Source: Hyphomicrobiales bacterium (GTDB lineage Bacteria > Pseudomonadota > Alphaproteobacteria > Rhizobiales > UBA4765). From it: 14,660 nucleotides of DNA. Position numbers and translations under genes: made by a program. Positions 7,554-13,809 of the stretch are shown here, piece after piece. Position 1 is the stretch's first letter; each line of letters starts with the position of its first letter. Under the pieces are notes generated by a model. The model was not told the DNA's origin, searched no databases, and saw only the letters and a list, made by a program, of their open reading frames with translations. Location: positions 1 to 14,660 of the forward strand of contig JAIYEB010000349.1 in assembly GCA_027487195.1 (NCBI GenBank), given 5' to 3'.

Positions 7554-7558
7554 GGAGG
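7554..7558 (+). promoter_or_regulatory. Ribosome binding site fixing the flgF start
   Basis: GGAGG ends 5 bases before ATG 7564. This decides the start. An upstream in-frame ATG at 7507 lies just before the sigma-54 promoter and would not be on the transcript. Confidence 0.8.
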
Positions 7559-7563
7559 GCGCC

Positions 7564-8301
7564 ATGGAAAATGCACTGTTGGTTGGACTTTCACGCCAGA
7601 TGACGCTTCGCCGCGAGCTCGACGTCGTGGCCAACAACATTGCAAACGTGAACACCTCCGGGTTTCGCGCTGACAGGTTGTTGTTTCGCGAACACATGAT
7701 GCCGGTGGCTCGCGCGGATGCTTTTGAGCATCCAGACCGCACCGTCCGCTTCGTGATTGATCCGGCAACCCATGTCGACCATCGCGCAGGTCGCTTCGAT
7801 CTGACCAGCAACGACTTCGACGTCGCCATTCAGGGCGAGGGCATGTTCGTGGTGGAAACGCCCCGCGGACAGCGCTTCACCCGCAACGGCGCATTCCAGC
7901 GCAATGCTGAAGGCGAGATCGTGACGGCGCAGGGCTACAAGCTTCTGTCTGATGGCGGCCCGATCCGCCTCAATCCCAATGAGGTCCGCTTTGCGGTTGG
8001 TGCCGACGGGACCGTCTCCACGGAGAACGGAACACGCGGACGCATTCGCGTCGTGCGGTTTGAGGATGAGCGGGTCCTTCGCAAGGATGGCGAGCAGACC
8101 TTCATGACCAATGCCCAGCCTCAGCCGGTTGCAACGCCGCGCCTGGTGCAGGGTGCCGTTGAGCGCTCGAACGTCGAGCCGGTTTTCGAAATGACCCGGA
8201 TGATCGAGCTGACCCGCGCATTTGCAAGCATCTCATCGATCATCGAGCGGACGCAGGATCTGCGTCGCACCGCGATCGAGCGCCTTGCAGCCACCAACTG
8301 A
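7564..8301 (+). CDS. flgF: Flagellar basal-body rod protein FlgF (proximal rod)
   Basis: 245 residues from ATG 7564, a normal FlgF length. The N-terminus MENALLVGLSRQMTLRRELDVVANNIANVNTSGFRADR contains the flagellar rod/hook signature (ANNIANVNTSGF). The middle shows DFDVAIQGEGMFVVETPRGQRFTRNGAFQRNAEGEIVTAQGYKL typical of the FlgE/F/G family. The C-terminus has the conserved helix NVEPVFEMTRMIELTRAFASISSIIERTQDL. FlgF builds part of the proximal rod in the periplasm and is exported through the FliP-containing gate. It heads the operon flgF-flgG-flgA-flgH behind the sigma-54 promoter at 7510-7525. flgG follows after 25 bases. Confidence 0.96.
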   Translation: MENALLVGLSRQMTLRRELDVVANNIANVNTSGFRADRLLFREHMMPVARADAFEHPDRTVRFVIDPATHVDHRAGRFDLTSNDFDVAIQGEGMFVVETPRGQRFTRNGAFQRNAEGEIVTAQGYKLLSDGGPIRLNPNEVRFAVGADGTVSTENGTRGRIRVVRFEDERVLRKDGEQTFMTNAQPQPVATPRLVQGAVERSNVEPVFEMTRMIELTRAFASISSIIERTQDLRRTAIERLAATN

Positions 8302-8326
8302 TTGAACAAGCAGACGGAGACAGACA

Positions 8327-9112
8327 ATGCAGGCATTGCGCACCGCCGCTACCGGCATGATGGCCCAGGAACAGAACGTTCAGGTCATCTCGAACAACGT
8401 CGCCAACCTTCGTACCGTTGGCTACAAGCGCCAGCGCGCCGAGTTTCAGGATCTCCTGTACTCGAACCTGCGCCGCATGGGCACAGCGACCTCCGAGCAG
8501 GGCACGATGGTTCCTGCCGGCATCCAGATCGGTTCTGGCGTTCGTCTTGCTGCGACGCCGCGCGTCTTCAGCCAGGGCGCGGTTGTTGCAACAGAAAAGC
8601 AGTTCGATCTCGCCATTCGTGGCGAGGGCTTCTTTCGCCTCCAGATGCCCGATGGCCGCACAGCCTACACGCGGGACGGAACCTTCAACCTCGATGCGAA
8701 CGGTCAGCTCGTCACCAAGGACGGCTACACCGTCGATCAGGGCATCACCATTCCTCAGAACGCGCGCTCGGTGACGATCAGCGGCAACGGCCAGGTTCAG
8801 GTCACGGTCGATAACCAGACCACCGTCCAGACGGTTGGCCAGCTTCAGCTCGCCCGCTTCGTCAACCGCGCTGGCCTTGAGTCCATTGGCGACAACTTGT
8901 TCGTCGAGACGCCGGCATCCGGCCAGGCGCAGGTCTCGAACGCCGGCGTCGAAGGCGCTGGCACGTTCCTGCAAGGCTACGCTGAAGACGCCAACGTCAA
9001 TGCCGTGACCGAGATCGCCGACCTGATCTCCGCTCAGCGCGCCTACGAGATGAACGCCCGGGTGATCCGGTCGGCAGACGAAATGATGTCGAACAACGCG
9101 CTGACACGCTGA
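8327..9112 (+). CDS. flgG: Flagellar basal-body rod protein FlgG (distal rod)
   Basis: 261 residues, exactly typical for FlgG. The N-terminus MQALRTAATGMMAQEQNVQVISNNVANLRTVGYKRQRAEF is diagnostic, as are the core LAIRGEGFFRLQMPDGRTAYTRDGTFNLDANGQLV and the C-terminal AEDANVNAVTEIADLISAQRAYEMNARVIRSADEMM. FlgG forms the rigid distal rod that crosses the P and L rings. A GGAG at 8316-8319, 7 bases before the ATG, supports the start. It lies between flgF and flgA in one operon, 22 bases before flgA. Confidence 0.97.
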   Translation: MQALRTAATGMMAQEQNVQVISNNVANLRTVGYKRQRAEFQDLLYSNLRRMGTATSEQGTMVPAGIQIGSGVRLAATPRVFSQGAVVATEKQFDLAIRGEGFFRLQMPDGRTAYTRDGTFNLDANGQLVTKDGYTVDQGITIPQNARSVTISGNGQVQVTVDNQTTVQTVGQLQLARFVNRAGLESIGDNLFVETPASGQAQVSNAGVEGAGTFLQGYAEDANVNAVTEIADLISAQRAYEMNARVIRSADEMMSNNALTR

Positions 9113-9134
9113 TCATTCATAGGACACAGCCATT

Positions 9135-10175
9135 ATGATCCGTTTCGCTTCTCTCCTTCTCACCTGCCTCACCGCAGCCCCCGCTCTTGCGCAAGCCCCC
9201 GCCACGCGCGCTGCAGCCGTTGCCCCCGCCATCGAGGTCGCGATCCTGCGATCCGCCGTCGAGGTGACCGGCGAGATCGTCACAATCGGCGATCTCATTG
9301 AAAATGCAGGCGCCATGGGCGCAACGCCGGTGTTTCGCGCTCCCGAAGTCGGCCAGCACGGTACGATCCAGGCCTGGCGCGTTCTTGAAGCCCTCCGCCC
9401 GACAGGCATTGCGCGCCTTGAAACACGCGGTGTCGCCGAGGTTCGGGTCGAGCGCCGCGGACGATTGGTCTCGCAGATCGAAATGGCCGACGCCATCGCC
9501 AGCGAGTTGATGCGCCGCGCCGGCACAAACGACCGCTCACGCGTCAACGTGACCATCGATACCACGGTCACTCAGATCCTGGTCGAGGCTTCCGCCTCAG
9601 CGCAGCTCGCTGTCGAACGCCTGGTTCAGGACCCGGCAACCGGCCGCTTTGAAGCACAGATTTTCCTGCCCGACAGCCCCGCCAGCCGGACCCGCCCGAC
9701 ACGCGTGACCGGTAGCGCAGTGGAGTTCACCGATGTCGTGCGCCTGCGTCGCCCGGTGGCGCGCGGCGTCGTCATCAACGAGAGCGACGTCACGATTGAC
9801 CGCACAACACGCAACCGGATTGGTGGCGAGCAGGCCCTGATGGCGAGTGAGGTTGTCGGTCTTGCTGCCCGCCGCCCCCTGCAGGAAGGCACTGTGCTGC
9901 GTTTGTCTGACCTCGAGCGTGCCCGGATTGTCAGCCGCAATGACGCCGTGACCATCACATTCGATGTGCCTGGCATTACGGTCACTGCCCGCGGCAGGGC
10001 CATGGCCGATGGCGCCATTGGCGATGTCATTGATGTGCAGAACGTCCAGTCCCGCCGCACCATCCAGGCAACCATCGTTTCGGCAGGCCGCGTTGCGGTG
10101 CGCCAGCTCACCCCTCCCCCGCGTCGTGTCGCTGAAGCGCCGGCGCTTACCAATGCCCCCGCCGAAGCGCGCTGA
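9135..10175 (+). CDS. flgA: P-ring assembly chaperone FlgA (long alphaproteobacterial form)
   Basis: 346 residues with a signal peptide (1-19, cleavage near PALAQA). The C-terminal part (about 200-325) is the SAF-type FlgA domain: VVRLRRPVARGVVINESDVTID, then GLAARRPLQEGTVLRLSDLE, then ITVTARGRAMADGAIGDVIDVQNVQSRRTIQATIVSAGRVAV. About 180 residues lie before it (EVTGEIVTIGDLIENAG at 43-59 and a second beta-rich part), which makes it longer than the roughly 220-residue enterobacterial protein, as in Caulobacter FlaD. FlgA is a periplasmic chaperone for FlgI polymerisation into the P-ring. flgI is encoded at 13810, in a separate operon with the same promoter architecture. flgH starts 10 bases after the flgA stop. 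Confidence 0.93.
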   Translation: MIRFASLLLTCLTAAPALAQAPATRAAAVAPAIEVAILRSAVEVTGEIVTIGDLIENAGAMGATPVFRAPEVGQHGTIQAWRVLEALRPTGIARLETRGVAEVRVERRGRLVSQIEMADAIASELMRRAGTNDRSRVNVTIDTTVTQILVEASASAQLAVERLVQDPATGRFEAQIFLPDSPASRTRPTRVTGSAVEFTDVVRLRRPVARGVVINESDVTIDRTTRNRIGGEQALMASEVVGLAARRPLQEGTVLRLSDLERARIVSRNDAVTITFDVPGITVTARGRAMADGAIGDVIDVQNVQSRRTIQATIVSAGRVAVRQLTPPPRRVAEAPALTNAPAEAR

Positions 10176-10185
10176 GGACTTGACC

Positions 10186-10956
10186 ATGACCTTGAAGACT
10201 TTTGCTGTCCTGACGCTCGCCGTCCCTCTTCTTGCTGGCTGCGCCGCGCTCGACCGCCTGCAGAACGTTGGCCAGCCTCCGGCGCTGACCGCAATCCAGA
10301 ACCCGCAGACCCAGGCTGGATATCGCCCGGTTCAAATGCCGATGCCCCCGCCCCAGCCCGGCGCTGCCAGCGCCAACTCGCTGTGGCGGTCCGGATCCCG
10401 CGCCTTCTTCAAGGACCAGCGCGCGGTTCGCATCGGTGATATTCTGACAGTCCGGGTGCGCGTCACGGATCGCGCCCAGTTCCAGAACCAGACAACCCGC
10501 TCGCGCGCTGCTGGCGAGCAAGCTGGCGTCGATGCCGCCTTTGGCTTGCAGAATCTGATCCGCCGTATCCCTGAGGGACCCAACAATCCGCTCGGCGCGC
10601 TTGCGCCCATCGACCCTTCAAACCTCGTGTCGACCAACTCCAATTCGACGCTGACCGGATCGGGACAAACCAATCGTCAGGAACAGATTTCAACGAACGT
10701 GGCCGCCGTCGTCATGCAGGTCCTGCCGAACGGCAACCTTGTGATCGAAGGTCGGCAAGAGGTGCGGGTTAACTTCGAAATGCGTGAGCTGATTGTGGCC
10801 GGCATTGTTCGTCCGGAAGACATCGAAGCTGGCAACGAAATCGATTCAACCCGCATTGCCGAAGCCCGCATTGCCTACGGTGGACGTGGTCAGTTGACCG
10901 ACGTGCAGCAACCGCGCCTTGGCCAGCAGATCATGGACATCATCCTGCCGTTCTAG
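10186..10956 (+). CDS. flgH: Flagellar L-ring protein FlgH (lipoprotein)
   Basis: 256 residues from ATG 10186, which is chosen because it gives a clean lipoprotein signal: residues 1-18 end LLAG before Cys19. An AGG overlapping the flgA stop serves as ribosome site. Family features are SLWRSGSRAFFKDQRAVRIGDILTVRV (about 64-90), the Gln/Thr/Ser-rich middle, and the C-terminal block VMQVLPNGNLVIEGRQEVRVNFEMRELIVAGIVRPEDI...TRIAEARIAYGGRGQL. FlgH forms the outer-membrane bushing of the rod. It is the last gene of the operon and is followed by a clear terminator. Confidence 0.97.
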   Translation: MTLKTFAVLTLAVPLLAGCAALDRLQNVGQPPALTAIQNPQTQAGYRPVQMPMPPPQPGAASANSLWRSGSRAFFKDQRAVRIGDILTVRVRVTDRAQFQNQTTRSRAAGEQAGVDAAFGLQNLIRRIPEGPNNPLGALAPIDPSNLVSTNSNSTLTGSGQTNRQEQISTNVAAVVMQVLPNGNLVIEGRQEVRVNFEMRELIVAGIVRPEDIEAGNEIDSTRIAEARIAYGGRGQLTDVQQPRLGQQIMDIILPF

Positions 10957-11002
10957 CCCCGGAACGGCGCAGGCTCTCGCTTGCAAGGCCGAGAAGCGAA
11001 CG

Positions 11003-11040
11003 AAAAAGGCGCGCCCGACATGTCGAGCGCGCCTTTGTTG
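11003..11040 (+). terminator. Intrinsic terminator after flgH
   Basis: A perfect 10-base-pair stem (AAAGGCGCGC at 11005-11014 with GCGCGCCTTT at 11027-11036) encloses a 12-base loop that can itself pair weakly, followed by a T-rich run (TTTGTTGTGTTT). It lies 48 bases after the flgH stop. The A-rich left flank would also let it work on the opposite strand. Confidence 0.85.
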
Positions 11041-11166
11041 TGTTTGATGCTCTGCTCGGACTGACCGAGGGATGCAGAGGATTCATCGAGGGAGCACTCG
11101 CGGCGCAAAAAAGAGGTTGCCGCCTAGGCTTGAGGCGAGATTACTACTGCCCGCTTCAGGTGGGAG

Positions 11167-12054
11167 ATGCATGTGCTGCTGCGATTTCACACGGTCGACG
11201 TTTTCACTCGATTTCGTTTTGGAGGTAATCCGCTCGCAGTAGTGCTCGATGCAGATGACCTGACGACAGAGCAAATGCAGAAGATTGCCCGGGAGTTCAA
11301 TTATTCCGAAAGCAGCTTTGTCCTGCGGCCATCCGATCCAAGCCATACGGCCCATGTCAGGATATTCACTCCCACCGTCGAAGTACCCTTCGCCGGACAC
11401 CCGAATGTCGGTACCGCGTTCGTTTTGGCGAGTGCCGGCATAGGCAAACAGGCCGACGAGTTCATCTTTGAAGAGACAGCCGGGTTGGTGCGGGCGCGCG
11501 TGCTGCGCGATGGGAATCGCATCGACCAGATCCGACTGGCCGCGCCCCAACGGCTGCGGATCGGACGCGCTTTTGATGCAGCAACGATTGCTGAGTGCCT
11601 GTCCCTCACTACCGCGGATATCGTCTGCGAACGGCATCCGCCTCGCGTCGCATCCGTTGGATTGCCATTCATCATCGTGGAGATCGCGGACCGGCGGGCA
11701 CTCGCGCGCGCCAAGGCAAACATTCCTCGGTTTCATGAAATCCTGCCCAGCGACGGGGTGGATGCGATTTATCTGTATTGCCGGGAGCTCGACGAACGAG
11801 ATGGTACCGTCGACTTCACCGCGCGGATGTTCGCGCCTTTCGATAACGTGCCTGAAGACCCGGCGACCGGCAGCGCAGCAGCGGCAGCGTGCGCCTTGAT
11901 GGTTTCTCTCGAAGGCCAGAGATCCCAAAGGTTCGAGATTGCCCAAGGCATCGACATGGGCAGACCGAGCCTGATCTCAATTGAAGTGACGCCTGAAGCC
12001 GTGCTTATCGGAGGTGCCTGCATCCCTGTGATGTCAGGCGAACTTGAGGTTTGA
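11167..12054 (+). CDS. PhzF-family isomerase/epimerase (phenazine biosynthesis-like protein)
   Basis: 295 residues, standard for PhzF/YddE proteins. The two-lobed fold is indicated by HTVDVFT...GGNPLAVVLDAD at the N-terminus, the catalytic Glu48 in FNYSESSF, the FAGHPNVGTA motif (75-84, His78), and DPATGSAAAAACALM from Asp231. In PhzF the corresponding Glu, His and Asp line the active site for a proton-shift isomerisation. No phenazine genes are nearby, so this is probably a paralogue acting on an unknown small substrate in the cytosol. GGGAG at 11162-11166 touches ATG 11167 but is 6 bases from an in-frame GTG at 11173, so translation may start two codons later. The gene stands alone, with a terminator on its left and a convergent gene on its right, between two flagellar blocks. 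Confidence 0.9.
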   Translation: MHVLLRFHTVDVFTRFRFGGNPLAVVLDADDLTTEQMQKIAREFNYSESSFVLRPSDPSHTAHVRIFTPTVEVPFAGHPNVGTAFVLASAGIGKQADEFIFEETAGLVRARVLRDGNRIDQIRLAAPQRLRIGRAFDAATIAECLSLTTADIVCERHPPRVASVGLPFIIVEIADRRALARAKANIPRFHEILPSDGVDAIYLYCRELDERDGTVDFTARMFAPFDNVPEDPATGSAAAAACALMVSLEGQRSQRFEIAQGIDMGRPSLISIEVTPEAVLIGGACIPVMSGELEV

Positions 12055-12143
12055 GCCGGGACGCAGCATTCCATCAAGAGACGATTGAAAGCTGCTCAAA
12101 CTAGCGATTGTACGCTTTTTCCGGCGACACTTGCCTTTGGGGA

Positions 12144-12494
12144 CTAGCGCAGCATCAACTCGACGTTCCAGTCCGTTCCGATGCGGAAAAACCGACCACG
12201 CAGTTCGCCGCCAGGGATACGGGACCCATCAAGCACCAGGGCAAAATCGCAGACAAATCCCGGGTTGGGGCGCGCATCGACGCAATCCCCCTTCTGGACC
12301 GTGATCCGGCGCCGGGTCTCCTCGGCGCTACCGGCGCCAAAGAATGACCCGACGGTTGCCCATAACATGGATCCGGCGACCAGATGCGGGCTGCGCTGAA
12401 TCGCAGCACGCATGTCTTCGGCAGAAGGTTGCGACGGCGCAGAACTGCACCCAACCAGAGCTATGCCGACAATGGCAGCGAGAACAGCGCGCAA
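12144..12494 (-). CDS. Small lipoprotein of unknown function, downstream of dksA
   Basis: 116 residues. The N-terminus is a lipoprotein signal with lipobox LVGC (Cys16). The mature part is about 100 residues and contains two further cysteines (in KGDCVDARPNPGFVCDF) that could form a disulfide, and a closing beta-rich stretch (RGRFFRIGTDWNVELML). I do not recognise the family. It begins 3 bases after the dksA stop, so it is almost certainly cotranscribed with dksA. It converges on the PhzF gene across 89 bases. Coding status is supported by the good lipobox, the tight spacing and a sensible composition. Confidence 0.75.
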   Translation of the reverse strand: MRAVLAAIVGIALVGCSSAPSQPSAEDMRAAIQRSPHLVAGSMLWATVGSFFGAGSAEETRRRITVQKGDCVDARPNPGFVCDFALVLDGSRIPGGELRGRFFRIGTDWNVELMLR

Positions 12495-12497
12495 GGC

Positions 12498-12917
12498 CTA
12501 CTCGTCGCGATAGACGCGTTCGCGACGCTCATGCCGCTCCTGCGCCTCAATGGAGAGCGTTGCCGTCGGGCGTGCTTCGAGGCGACGAAGCGAAATCGGT
12601 TCACCCGTTTCTTCGCAATAGCCGTAGCTGCCATCCTCGATGCGCTTCATCGCAGCATCGATCTTGGCGATCAGCTTGCGCTGGCGATCACGGGCGCGCA
12701 GTTCAATGGCCTTGTCGGCCTCCGAGGAAGCGCGATCCACAAGGTCGGGCAAATTGTGGGTGTCATCCTGAAGAGCTGTGATCGTATCGCGGCTCTCGTC
12801 CAGGATTTCGTCCTTCCAGGCCAGAAGCTTGCGCTTGAAATAGTCGCGCTGGCGATCGTTCATGAACGCTTCGCTGTCGCTCGGGCGGTATGTGTCTAAG
12901 AGATCTTCAGAATACAT
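12498..12917 (-). CDS. dksA: RNA polymerase-binding transcription factor DksA (single-Cys form)
   Basis: 139 residues, normal length. The coiled-coil part (about 20-95) carries the tip motif DLVDRA (Asp58, Asp61, Ala63) needed to act in the polymerase secondary channel. The C-terminal block YGYCEETGEPISLRRLEARPTATLSIEAQERHERRE is clearly the DksA zinc-finger region, but only one of four zinc cysteines remains (Cys101). Thr104, Ser122 and Ala125 stand at the other positions. Such cysteine-poor DksA proteins are usual in alphaproteobacteria and are expected to fold without zinc. DksA works with ppGpp to adjust transcription, including of flagellar genes in enterics. A GGGGG run lies about 9 bases before the start. 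The lipoprotein gene follows in the same operon. Confidence 0.95.
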   Translation of the reverse strand: MYSEDLLDTYRPSDSEAFMNDRQRDYFKRKLLAWKDEILDESRDTITALQDDTHNLPDLVDRASSEADKAIELRARDRQRKLIAKIDAAMKRIEDGSYGYCEETGEPISLRRLEARPTATLSIEAQERHERRERVYRDE

Positions 12918-13059
12918 GATGTAGCCCCCAAAAACCGTTCATCGTCCGCGAGCGGATCGAGGGGCTGGCCTACAGCGCTAAGGGCGCTTTGACCTGCGGT
13001 CCTGCGTCCACTTTCTGTGGGCTCCGTATGCGTCAGGATCGAGGTAAACGCAACATGAA

Positions 13060-13077
13060 ACGCACGGGGCCGTGCGT
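13060..13077. other. Strong hairpin between fliX and dksA
   Basis: ACGCACGG (13060-13067) and CCGTGCGT (13070-13077) pair perfectly, giving a stem with a GGGGCC-type loop. It lies about 100 bases beyond the fliX stop and 143 bases upstream of the dksA start, on the strand both genes use. On that strand it is followed by TTTC only, so it is a weak terminator candidate for fliX. A role in the dksA leader is also possible. Confidence 0.4.
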
Positions 13078-13177
13078 AACCCCGGAGAAACGCTGGTTTT
13101 TCTATCGTTTCAGGGAATCACAACCGATCGTTGCGATTTGAACTATCGTCGAATGGCGAATCGCGACCCAAAATCGA

Positions 13178-13600
13178 TCAGCCGCCAAGCTTTGCGAGCT
13201 CAACCCGGGCTCTCAGTTCGATCTCATCGAGGATGGCTTCAAGGCGCGGATCATCGCTGTCGCGCTCGCGCTCAGACACGCTGGCGGCAACCCGAGCAAG
13301 ACGCTCAAGCGGCATGCGCCCATCAAGCAGCGCGATCTTGAGATCATCAAGGGCGCCGAGAATGATCTGTCCACGCTTGACCCCGCGCTTGCGGCGCGCC
13401 TGGCGCTCATCGACCTGGGCAACCATCTGAAGGCCGAGAAGTGTATCAAGCCCGCTGACACCTGCGCTGCCGGCAGAAGCACGCGTGTCTTTTGCAGCGT
13501 GCCCCAGATCCACCTCGAAAGCGGGCTTGTCGACGCCTTTACGGGGCTGGCGCGCAGCAAGGGCAGAGAGTGCGGCTGATTGGGCGGGATCGATGCGCAT
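13178..13600 (-). CDS. fliX: Flagellar assembly regulator FliX
   Basis: 140 residues, usual FliX length. No signal peptide. The N-terminus is a variable Ala-rich region. The conserved C-terminal half starts near residue 48 (SGLDTLLGLQMVAQVDERQARRKRGVKRGQIILGALDDLKIALLDG) and ends with PLERLARVAASVSERERDSDDPRLEAILDEIELRARVELAKL. In Caulobacter FliX links completion of the early basal body to the sigma-54 activator FlbD, holding late genes off until the early structure is built. AAGG lies about 7 bases before the ATG. The gene is divergent from flgI, as in Caulobacter, and shares the control region 13601-13809 with it. Two sigma-54 promoters with matching enhancer and IHF sites in this window fit a FliX/FlbD circuit. 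Confidence 0.9.
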   Translation of the reverse strand: MRIDPAQSAALSALAARQPRKGVDKPAFEVDLGHAAKDTRASAGSAGVSGLDTLLGLQMVAQVDERQARRKRGVKRGQIILGALDDLKIALLDGRMPLERLARVAASVSERERDSDDPRLEAILDEIELRARVELAKLGG

Positions 13601-13643
13601 GGCTATACCTTCGGCAGTGCATCCAGAGCATCAGCCCTGTTGG

Positions 13644-13658
13644 TAAACGAAAGGTAAA
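13644..13658 (-). promoter_or_regulatory. Degenerate CtrA-like element for fliX
   Basis: On the minus strand it reads TTTA-N7-TTTA, within two GTTTACC heptamers spaced 11 bases apart (one helical turn). Each half differs by one base from the CtrA consensus TTAA-N7-TTAA. It lies 44-58 bases upstream of the fliX ATG, the same relative place as the better CtrA-like box before fliL. It could equally be a direct repeat for another regulator. Confidence 0.3.
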
Positions 13659-13663
13659 CTGCT

Positions 13664-13678
13664 CGGCAGGAGTTGCCG
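13664..13678. promoter_or_regulatory. Palindrome CGGCA-N5-TGCCG, second copy
   Basis: Perfect arms with spacer GGAGT. The centre is 92 bases upstream of the GG of the flgI sigma-54 promoter (84 for the flgF copy). Extra CGGCA half sites are at 13612-13616 and 13719-13723. The arms equal those at 7420-7434 while the spacer differs, as expected for a protein dimer site. Confidence 0.55.
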
Positions 13679-13733
13679 ACCGGGCAAGATCGGTGATCGA
13701 GCAATTCCGACCCTTCTGCGGCAGCATGAACAA

Positions 13734-13746
13734 AATCAATGTGTTA
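13734..13746 (+). promoter_or_regulatory. IHF-binding site, perfect consensus match
   Basis: AATCAATGTGTTA fits WATCAANNNNTTR at every fixed position. It ends 15 bases before the sigma-54 promoter, against 17 bases for the flgF copy, with the opposite orientation. Confidence 0.6.
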
Positions 13747-13761
13747 GCTTGATTTCAGAAC

Positions 13762-13777
13762 TGGCATGGAGTTCGCA
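13762..13777 (+). promoter_or_regulatory. Sigma-54 promoter of flgI
   Basis: TGGCATGGAGTTCGCA has GG-N10-GC with exact spacing and differs from TGGCACG-N4-TTGCA at only two conserved bases. Initiation would fall near 13788, 22 bases before the flgI ATG. Confidence 0.75.
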
Positions 13778-13809
13778 AGAGACTGGGCAGCTCTCGTTGG
13801 AGACTTGCC

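Noticed and set aside
7507..7563. Longer FlgF reading frame starting at ATG 7507
   Set aside because: That ATG lies upstream of the mapped-by-motif promoter start, the added residues do not resemble FlgF, and GGAGG supports ATG 7564.
8240..8974. A 244-codon minus-strand frame opposite flgG
   Set aside because: flgG is certain on the other strand, and the antisense product has shadow-like composition.
12103..12121. AGCG...CGCT stem followed by five or six T after the PhzF gene
   Set aside because: The stem is only 4 base pairs. A terminator is plausible here but not supported well enough to list.
13045..13059. CtrA-like TAAA-N7-TGAA upstream of dksA
   Set aside because: Two or more mismatches to TTAA-N7-TTAA and far from the start. 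Too weak.
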